In this document: in pieces, positions 58,201 to 64,000 of the stretch | How positions within the stretch are numbered: the first letter of the stretch is position 1 | Layout of the letters: every line of letters begins with the position of its first letter | DNA from: CAVVSQ01 sp963848825 | GTDB lineage: Bacteria; Planctomycetota; Planctomycetia; Gemmatales; Gemmataceae | DNA: 64,000 bases | NCBI GenBank assembly: GCA_963848825.1 | Contig: CAWKFA010000016.1 | Coordinates: 310,001-374,000 of the forward strand | Direction: 5' to 3' | Position numbers and translations under genes: made by a program | Notes under the pieces: generated by a model | Told to the model about the DNA's origin: nothing | Seen by the model: the letters and a program-made list of their open reading frames with translations, nothing else | The model's database searches: none

Positions 58201-59340
58201 CTAGATCTTGCGGACGCGGGGCCCGTCCGCGGGCTCGGTTACGTACGTTGCCGATTCGATGTTGTAGCGAGCATAATACGCGGCACGCAGCGCTTGTTGC
58301 GTGGCGGCAACTTGCTCTTTGGCAACCAGCGCCACGCAGCAGCCGCCAAAGCCGCCGCCAGTCATACGGCAGCCGAGGACGCCGTTCAGCGAGGCGGCCT
58401 GCTCAACGACGAAATCAAGCTCGGGGCAGCTTACCTCAAAGTCGTCGCGCAGCGATTGATGGCTGGCGTACATTAATTTGCCGGCCGCGGCCCAGTCGGC
58501 ACGGCGGAGACAGGACACGAAAGCAGGCACACGCTCGATTTCCGCCAGAACATGGCGGGCACGCCGGCGACAGGGCTCGGCGAGACCAGCCACGGCACTA
58601 TGCCAGGGCGTGCCGACCAGGTCTCGAAAGGAAGCGACTCCGAGCAACCGGCAAGCCTGTTCACATTCGGAGCGCCGCTGGGCGTATTCATTGCCTGCCA
58701 GTTCATGTTTGACCCGTGTATCCACGATCAAGACCGACACGTCGCCTTGAAAGGGAATCAGCTCGACCTGTCGCGAACGGCAGTCGATAAGTAGTACGTG
58801 TCCTGCCCGCCCAAACACCGAAGCGAACTGGTCCATGATACCGCACGGCACGCCGGCGAATTCATGTTCGGCCTGCTGGCAGAGCAAGGCCGTGTCTAGC
58901 GGGCTGATGGAATGGCCCGTGACAGCCCCCAACAAAGTGGCGACAGCTACCTCAAGCGCCGCGCTGCTCGATAAACCGCCGCCCGCGGGCACATCCGAGC
59001 TGATCAATATCTTCATTCCCGGCAACTCGGCGCCGCGCCTGGCAAAACCCGCCAGCACGCCGCGGACATAATTCGACCAGCTCGGTTGGCCTGGCGCCAA
59101 CGGGCCGGCGCCGAGCTCGATCTGCGCGTCGGCCATGCCGATGCTTCTGAGCGTGATCCGCCTCTCGAGTACGCGAATCGCCTCAAGAGTAACACGGCGA
59201 TCAATGGCCATCGGCAAGACAAAGCCGTCACAATAATCAACATGCTCGCCGATTAAATTGACCCGGCCAGGAGCCGACGCCTCCCAGGTCGGCGCCTCGC
59301 CGAAGATTTCGCGAAAGGTAGAGACGGGTTGTTCCGGCAT
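58201..59340 (-). CDS. galK: Galactokinase
   Basis: 379 residues from ATG 59340 (MPEQPVSTFREIFGEAPTWE); an in-frame ATG at 59355 is possible. The galactokinase signature GRVNLIGEHVDY is at 25-36, the GHMP ATP-binding loop is PAGGGLSSSAALEVAVA, and the third GHMP motif is GCRMTGGGFGGCCVALV. Reaction: ATP-dependent phosphorylation of galactose at C1, first step of the Leland pathway, cytoplasmic. No galT or galE is next to it. It lies 33 bp after the acyl-CoA dehydrogenase-like gene and may share its transcript. Confidence 0.94.
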   Translation of the reverse strand: MPEQPVSTFREIFGEAPTWEASAPGRVNLIGEHVDYCDGFVLPMAIDRRVTLEAIRVLERRITLRSIGMADAQIELGAGPLAPGQPSWSNYVRGVLAGFARRGAELPGMKILISSDVPAGGGLSSSAALEVAVATLLGAVTGHSISPLDTALLCQQAEHEFAGVPCGIMDQFASVFGRAGHVLLIDCRSRQVELIPFQGDVSVLIVDTRVKHELAGNEYAQRRSECEQACRLLGVASFRDLVGTPWHSAVAGLAEPCRRRARHVLAEIERVPAFVSCLRRADWAAAGKLMYASHQSLRDDFEVSCPELDFVVEQAASLNGVLGCRMTGGGFGGCCVALVAKEQVAATQQALRAAYYARYNIESATYVTEPADGPRVRKI

Positions 59341-59373
59341 GGCGAGAGTTCCCATGGAAACCGTTTGTTTCTG

Positions 59374-60426
59374 TTAAAAAAGACATGGGTCTCCGGCAGC
59401 CGGCGCCAGGCGTGCGAGCGTCGCCTGTACCGTTGGGCGCGGGCAGGACCAGACCAAAAAGAACAGCGCCTGCCTGGCCCAGCGCTGGGCAGGATGGTTA
59501 CGGAGATAGCCCGCCCCTTTGCTGGCCGTGATGGCCACCTGGGTCGCGCGCAACACCAGGCTATTGGCACGCGCCCGCAGGCCGGCGGCGTTTTCAGACG
59601 TACTGCTCCCCGTCGCTAGCCGATGCATTTCCTGATGCAATTCTTCCCGCTCGTGCCGTAAATTAACGGCACTCTCGCTCAGATCGGCGCGCAGCTTGGC
59701 CTCTTCCTCGAGGTAGGCAATAGCCGCGGCGCTCAAGCCAAGCGCCAGACAGGACGTCTCCAGACCGCCGGCGCCCCCCTTGCCTGTCGCCAGCACCGTT
59801 GGCGCCGGGCCTGCCAGCAACCATTTTCGATCAAGTTCCACATGGTCCAGGCGAACCTCGGCCGTCATCGAGCCGCGCAGCGCCATCAGGTCCAGGGGCG
59901 GTTCGACATGAACGCCAGGCAGTAGCGTGGGCAGCGCCGCCAGGATTTGCAAACCGCTGTCCGTCACGGCACCAAGCACGATATGATTCGCTCGCGCGGC
60001 CCCGGTCACCCAGGGGACGGTGCCATCCAAAATGTAGCCGTCGCCGCTGGCGCGGGCCACGAGCGTAGGTTGCTGATGCTGACGGGATGTCGTTAGCTGA
60101 GATAAGCCGACCGTGGCGAACGTCTTGCCACTCGCCAGCGCACTGAGCAGGTCAAAACGCAGGCTTTCGTCGGCCAGGTTTTTTAGATGGCGCGCCGCCG
60201 ACTCACGTTGACTCAAAATAAAGCAGGTCGTCAGGCAAGCAGAGGCAAGCTGTTCGTAGCCATCCAGAAGAGCGTCCGTTCCTAGCTCCGAACCACCGTG
60301 CGCCTTGGCGATGCTCCAGCCGGTCACGCCGGAATCGACCAGCGCTTGCCAGGATGCACTCGGCCAGGCGAGTTCATCATTGGCCGCTTCGGCGTTTAAC
60401 GTCAACGCAGTCAGGCAATCGATCAC
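59374..60426 (-). CDS. Acyl-CoA dehydrogenase family protein
   Basis: 350 residues, intact. Segments fitting the acyl-CoA dehydrogenase fold: N-terminal helices (ALVDSGVTGWSIAKAHGGSE), the middle beta domain (SGDGYILDGTVPWVTGAARA), and the C-terminal four-helix part (NSLVLRATQVAITASKGAGY). The catalytic glutamate could not be placed. Shorter than usual (about 380), so substrate and activity are unclear; it could be a flavin-dependent monooxygenase-like member of the superfamily. Upstream neighbour (60451) is 25 bp away on the same strand. Confidence 0.8.
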   Translation of the reverse strand: MIDCLTALTLNAEAANDELAWPSASWQALVDSGVTGWSIAKAHGGSELGTDALLDGYEQLASACLTTCFILSQRESAARHLKNLADESLRFDLLSALASGKTFATVGLSQLTTSRQHQQPTLVARASGDGYILDGTVPWVTGAARANHIVLGAVTDSGLQILAALPTLLPGVHVEPPLDLMALRGSMTAEVRLDHVELDRKWLLAGPAPTVLATGKGGAGGLETSCLALGLSAAAIAYLEEEAKLRADLSESAVNLRHEREELHQEMHRLATGSSTSENAAGLRARANSLVLRATQVAITASKGAGYLRNHPAQRWARQALFFLVWSCPRPTVQATLARLAPAAGDPCLF

Positions 60427-60450
60427 GATTTGTACCCCCGACCAGGCACG

Positions 60451-61399
60451 CTATTCGGTTGGAGACAAGGCGGCGATCAGGCGGCGCACGCGGGCAGACT
60501 GCTCATCGTTCAAAACTTGCGAGCAAGCCAGACCGTTGCCAAAGATCGCGTACTGATTGAACTGCCACGGGACCGTCTTGTCACGTGTGATCTCGAAAAT
60601 CTGCGGATTTTCCGGGCCGGCGTGACAATTGCCGACGACAAAGTTGCCGTTATCAAGTTCCGTCAAGAACGTGGTCCATTTGAGATTGATTTTCGTGTCA
60701 GGAACACTGTCCTTAATTTGCCAAACCACCTTGCCGTCGTGGGTGACCTCGATGACGCTCGCGCCGCCGCCCGAGGCGATGAGCGTGTTGCCATTGCGCA
60801 GCCGGATGGCACCGTAGACGCGTGTTTTGATTGGATAATCCCAAACCACGTCACCCTTGCCGTCATACTCGGTTACCACGCCCGGTTCTTCCGCGCACAC
60901 CAGGTAATTGCCATTGTCCAGCTTGCGCCATACGCGTATGTTGCGTTCCGCCCGGCTTCAGTTTTAACTCCGCATGGATCTTGCCGGCGTTATCGACTTC
61001 GATGATACGGCCAACACCGCTCTCGGCGATCATCGTCAGGCCGCCAGGAAGGCGACGAAAGGCGTGGACCTCGACCCGTTTGCCGGCGTTGCCGTTCATG
61101 GTGCTCGCGTCGTAGGTCCAGACAACCTTTTTAGCGAGCGTCATCTCGATGATTTTTGACCAGTTTTCGTGGAAGAGAATATTGCCGTTATCGAGAAACT
61201 GAATGTCATGATGCCCCGCGTGCCCCGTTTTCGGACCGGAGGTCTTGTGGGACCAGAGGACTTTGCCGTCCGCCTCGCAAATGGCCACGATGTTATTGCC
61301 ATAAGAAGCGCTGGCCAGGACCAGCCTATCGGCCCGGGCCCCGGCGCTGCTTGCCAACAGCAGCAAAAAGGCTCCAACCAGGGAGAGGTAGTTTGTCAT
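60451..61399 (-). CDS. Exported beta-propeller protein, one frameshift
   Basis: Start at ATG 61399 (MTNYLSLVGAFLLLLASSAG, signal peptide). First frame (to about 60930): LVLASASYGNNIVAICEADG and HHDIQFLDNGNILFHENWSK. Second frame (to 60451): LVCAEEPGVVTEYDGKGDVV, RLRNGNTLIASGGGASVIEV and TELDNGNFVVGN. The repeated LDNGN and W-KV-W motifs define blades; such small propellers (about 315 residues) occur in planctomycetes and resemble arylsulfotransferase-type or PQQ-like repeats. No active site assigned. Confidence 0.78.
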
Positions 61400-61594
61400 G
61401 GGATTGCCCGGAAAACGCGGTGGTAAGACTTCGATTATTCTATGATGCTGCCGCGGGAAAGCCCCACAGATACTCCGTATCAGAAAACGCTGAGGGTTCG
61501 TCCCGCCTGACAGCGGGAACACGGGGGCAAATGGAACCAAGGAACCCTCAGCTTACCCAGATTACCAAATGTATCGCGAAATTTGGTCACTTCG

Positions 61595-61652
61595 TACCCC
61601 CAGGGGGCCAGGGGGCCATGTAAAAACATGGCCCCCTGGCCCCCTGGGGGTA
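61595..61652. repeat. 58-bp perfect hairpin
   Basis: 27-nt perfectly complementary arms (61595-61621, 61626-61652) around AAAA. Each arm includes CCCCCAGGGGGCCAGGGGG, so it is very stable. It lies between the divergent propeller gene (start 61399) and the lpd gene (start 61767). No T-run follows on either strand, so it does not look like an intrinsic terminator; a repeat element or RNA-level control are options. Confidence 0.85.
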
Positions 61653-61766
61653 TGCCACATCAATGGTACACGCCCGTGTTAATGGGCGACCAGACCCTGG
61701 CCCGGCCGTTTGAGAAACTGGTTCCATCTTGGCGACGCGGCGTCTTTTACAGATACTATCCCCATC

Positions 61767-63188
61767 ATGAAAAACGAGGAAAAACCTGCCGAACCGACTC
61801 GATTCGATCTCATTGTCGTGGGTGCCGGCCCTGGGGGTTACGTGGCTGCTATCCGGGCAGCTCAACTGGGCCTCAAGGTAGCCTGCGTGGACAAAAGCGT
61901 TGCCCTGGGCGGCACCTGCCTCAATATTGGCTGTATTCCCAGCAAGGCACTGCTCGATTCCAGCGAGCTCTTTTACCTGGCGGGCAAGCGGTTTACGCGC
62001 CATGGCATAGAGGTGCAGGGGCTCGCGCTCGATTTGCCACGCCTGATGTCACGCAAAGATGGCATTGTCAAAGGGCTGACCGACGGGGTGGCTTTTTTGT
62101 TTCGCAAAAACGGCATCACCTCGTTCCATGGCAAGGCGAAACTTAGCGGCCAGGGCAAGATCGCGCTAAGCGGCGACAAACCCGTCGAGCTGACGGCGAA
62201 CGCGATCCTCCTGGCAACCGGGAGCGAGCCGGCCCCCCTGCCCTTTCTACCCTTTGACGGCAAGCAGATTGTCAGTTCCACCGAGGCGCTGACATTCGAG
62301 GCCGTGCCCAAACACCTCATTGTTATTGGCGGCGGCTACATTGGTTTGGAGCTTGGTTCGGTCTGGGCACGCCTGGGATCCAAGGTGACGGTGCTGGAGT
62401 TCTTGCCACGGCTTCTGCCTCTGAATGATGTCGAGGTGGCTGGCATGCTCGCACGCTCGCTCGCCAGGCAGGGCCTGGATATTCATCTCGAGACGCGCGT
62501 CACCGGCGCGACGAAAGATGCCGGGCAAGTCATCGTCCACGCCGAGAAGGGTGGCACCGCCGTGAATTTTACCGGCGACAGGGTCCTCGTAGCCGTCGGC
62601 CGACGCCCTTGCACGAACGGCCTGGGTCTTCAAGAGGCCGGCGTTCGTACCGATGAGAAGACAGGAAAAGTGCTTGTAAACGATAAATATGAAACCAGCT
62701 TGCCGGGAGTCTTCGCAGTGGGAGACTTGATCGCGGGGCCGATGCTGGCCCACAAGGCGAGCGAGGAGGGCGTCGCCTTCGCCGAAACGCTGGCCAAGAA
62801 GGCGGGCCACGTCAATTATGGCGCCATCCCGAGCGTGATCTATACGGCACCAGAATTGGCGGCCGTCGGTTTGACGGAAGAGGAAGTGAAGGCAACCGGC
62901 CAGGCGTACAAGGTGGGCAAGTTCCCGTTCCAGGCCAATGGCCGGGCCAAATGCCTCGACGAAACCGAAGGCCTGGTCAAGATCATCACCGCTGCCAAAA
63001 CGGACAAGATTCTCGGCATGCACATCCTGGGCCCGCGGGCTTCGGACATGATCGCGGAGGGAGTGCTGGCGCTGGAGTTTGGGGCGTGTGCCGAGGATCT
63101 GGCGCGCACCTGCCATGGGCATCCGACTTTAGCCGAAGCCGTCGGCGAGGCGGCGCGCGCCGCCTGGTCGATGGCATTGCACGCCTAA
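61767..63188 (+). CDS. lpdA: Dihydrolipoyl dehydrogenase (E3)
   Basis: 473 residues from ATG 61767 (MKNEEKPAEPTRFDLIVVGA). FAD-binding GAGPGG at 19-24, redox-active disulfide GGTCLNIGCIPSK (C51, C56), NAD-binding VIGGGYIGLELGSVWARLG, FAD-binding VFAVGDLIAGPMLAHKASEE, and the C-terminal catalytic His in CHGHPTLAEAVGEA. It oxidises dihydrolipoyl groups of the pyruvate and 2-oxoglutarate dehydrogenase complexes and of the glycine cleavage system, cytoplasmic. The other complex subunits are not in the window. Confidence 0.96.
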   Translation: MKNEEKPAEPTRFDLIVVGAGPGGYVAAIRAAQLGLKVACVDKSVALGGTCLNIGCIPSKALLDSSELFYLAGKRFTRHGIEVQGLALDLPRLMSRKDGIVKGLTDGVAFLFRKNGITSFHGKAKLSGQGKIALSGDKPVELTANAILLATGSEPAPLPFLPFDGKQIVSSTEALTFEAVPKHLIVIGGGYIGLELGSVWARLGSKVTVLEFLPRLLPLNDVEVAGMLARSLARQGLDIHLETRVTGATKDAGQVIVHAEKGGTAVNFTGDRVLVAVGRRPCTNGLGLQEAGVRTDEKTGKVLVNDKYETSLPGVFAVGDLIAGPMLAHKASEEGVAFAETLAKKAGHVNYGAIPSVIYTAPELAAVGLTEEEVKATGQAYKVGKFPFQANGRAKCLDETEGLVKIITAAKTDKILGMHILGPRASDMIAEGVLALEFGACAEDLARTCHGHPTLAEAVGEAARAAWSMALHA

Positions 63189-63386
63189 ACGGAACACTTT
63201 ACCGCCGGCCCTGGCGAACCGGTCCTTTTTTTACAGCGTTCCCATTCCCTTCACGACTTTTTCCGGCAGAATTGTTCATGAGCGTCAGGCAACCTTCACG
63301 ACGCTCTGGTCCGCTCGCGCAGACTGCCTCCGGCTAACCCGGCGCCCACGAGGCACCTCACGCTTTTGCCGGCACGAGTTTCTTCC

Positions 63387-63935
63387 ATGACATGGCATCG
63401 TTGTCTCTCGCGAATCGTCGGCGCCGCCGCTCTTGGGTCGGCTCTGGTCTTTACCGGAGCAACCCGGGGTCAGCTGCCGGAGGACGTATTGTTCCGTGAC
63501 CTGTGGCACACAGCCCAGGCCCGCAAGATCCTGCAATCCGACCCGCAGCTTGGTCCCTTGAACATCGGCGTGAGGGTAACAGGCGGCGTGGCGCTCTTGT
63601 GGGGGCCGGTTCCTTCCGCTGATCTGGCGTATCGCGCTGAACAAAGGCTGCGACCTCTGTTCGAACTTATCGAGGTACGCAACACGTTGACCGTGGACAC
63701 GGATGGTGTCCTGGAACCCCCGGCGCCGCCAAGTTCGCTGGAACAATTCGCTCCCGCCACCCCGAGGGAGCCGCGCCGGCCGCTGCTGGAACCGAGCGCT
63801 CGCGTCGCGCTCGCGGGTATTGCGGCGCCAGAGGAAACGCTGACCGCGCGCTCCTCACCTTTGACCCGCAATCCGTCCCCTGTGGCCATTACGTTGCGTA
63901 TGCCCTTTCTCGGCACCATCGCGTTGCCGCGCTAG
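63387..63935 (+). CDS. BON-like domain protein, exported
   Basis: Start at ATG 63387 (MTWHRCLSRIVGAAALGSAL, signal peptide); an upstream in-frame ATG at 63366 exists. A BON-type stretch is seen: ARKILQSDPQLGPLNIGVRV, GGVALLWGPVPSADLAYRAE, LFELIEVRNTLTVD. The rest is proline-rich and low complexity. BON domains bind phospholipids or ligands in envelope proteins. About 180 residues; the role is unknown. The final 65 bp of the window hold no further gene. Confidence 0.72.
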   Translation: MTWHRCLSRIVGAAALGSALVFTGATRGQLPEDVLFRDLWHTAQARKILQSDPQLGPLNIGVRVTGGVALLWGPVPSADLAYRAEQRLRPLFELIEVRNTLTVDTDGVLEPPAPPSSLEQFAPATPREPRRPLLEPSARVALAGIAAPEETLTARSSPLTRNPSPVAITLRMPFLGTIALPR

Positions 63936-64000
63936 GGGCGAAGGTGGCGGACTTCTGGAGCCTGTTAGAGTCTTTCCCAGCGCGAAACCGCTGAGCGCTT

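Noticed and set aside
61595..61652. Rho-independent terminator
   Set aside because: No T-run follows the stem on either strand and it is between divergent start codons, not after a stop.

Overview
The window looks like chromosome of a planctomycete, most likely of the Gemmata group (Gemmatales). This rests on family content: a Gemmata-style Ser/Thr kinase with its N-terminal helical lead-in, two ECF sigma factors with long C-terminal extensions (one WD40), a DUF1559 protein, three DUF1080 proteins, a TAT-exported Gfo/Idh/MocA oxidoreductase and a cytochrome c/beta-propeller protein. GC is high, and long antisense shadow ORFs are common. No rRNA, tRNA or CRISPR array was seen.

Layout. 1-6249 (minus): MoxR ATPase, DUF58 protein, BatA-like protein and a VWA protein cut by the window edge; a palindromic repeat sits between the first two. 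6477-12887 (minus): a terpene-cyclase-fold repeat protein and a giant PQQ/TPR beta-propeller protein. 13273-18883 (plus): a roughly 1870-residue polytopic membrane protein with an N-terminal zinc ribbon. 18857-20810: a tandem array of long inverted repeats, one copy interrupted by an ISL3-family insertion sequence with a clean 8-bp target duplication. 20911-24912: caspase-like protease, PIN/XRE-ImmA module, unknown protein. 24964-28951: two tandem hybrid histidine kinases and a small protein possibly related to bacterial eRF1-like proteins. 29227-44323: DUF1080, ECF-WD40 fusion between two direct repeats, APC permease, ABC-2 permease, secretin-like protein, second ECF fusion, DUF1559. 44605-47171: two paralogous exported proteins. 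47782-55145: kinase, heme-c/propeller/cupredoxin protein, DUF1080, Gfo/Idh. 55272-63935: M48 protease, DUF1080, galactokinase, acyl-CoA dehydrogenase, small propeller protein, dihydrolipoyl dehydrogenase, BON-like protein.

A striking property is about 30 apparent one-base frameshifts. In those I could examine, adding or removing one base, usually in a short G/C run, restores a family motif. I read most as sequence errors, so broken genes are given as whole loci or joined segments with the breakpoints stated. Many other genes are intact.

The most interesting material: the 47782-55145 cluster, which suggests extracytoplasmic 3-keto-sugar chemistry wired to a heme/copper electron carrier; a 65-bp palindrome-bearing element at the same distance upstream of an ECF-WD40 gene and an APC permease; two GGGGTCAGACCCC hairpins whose outer arms differ yet stay complementary; and an IS transposase whose frame break lies on a canonical -1 slippery heptamer.
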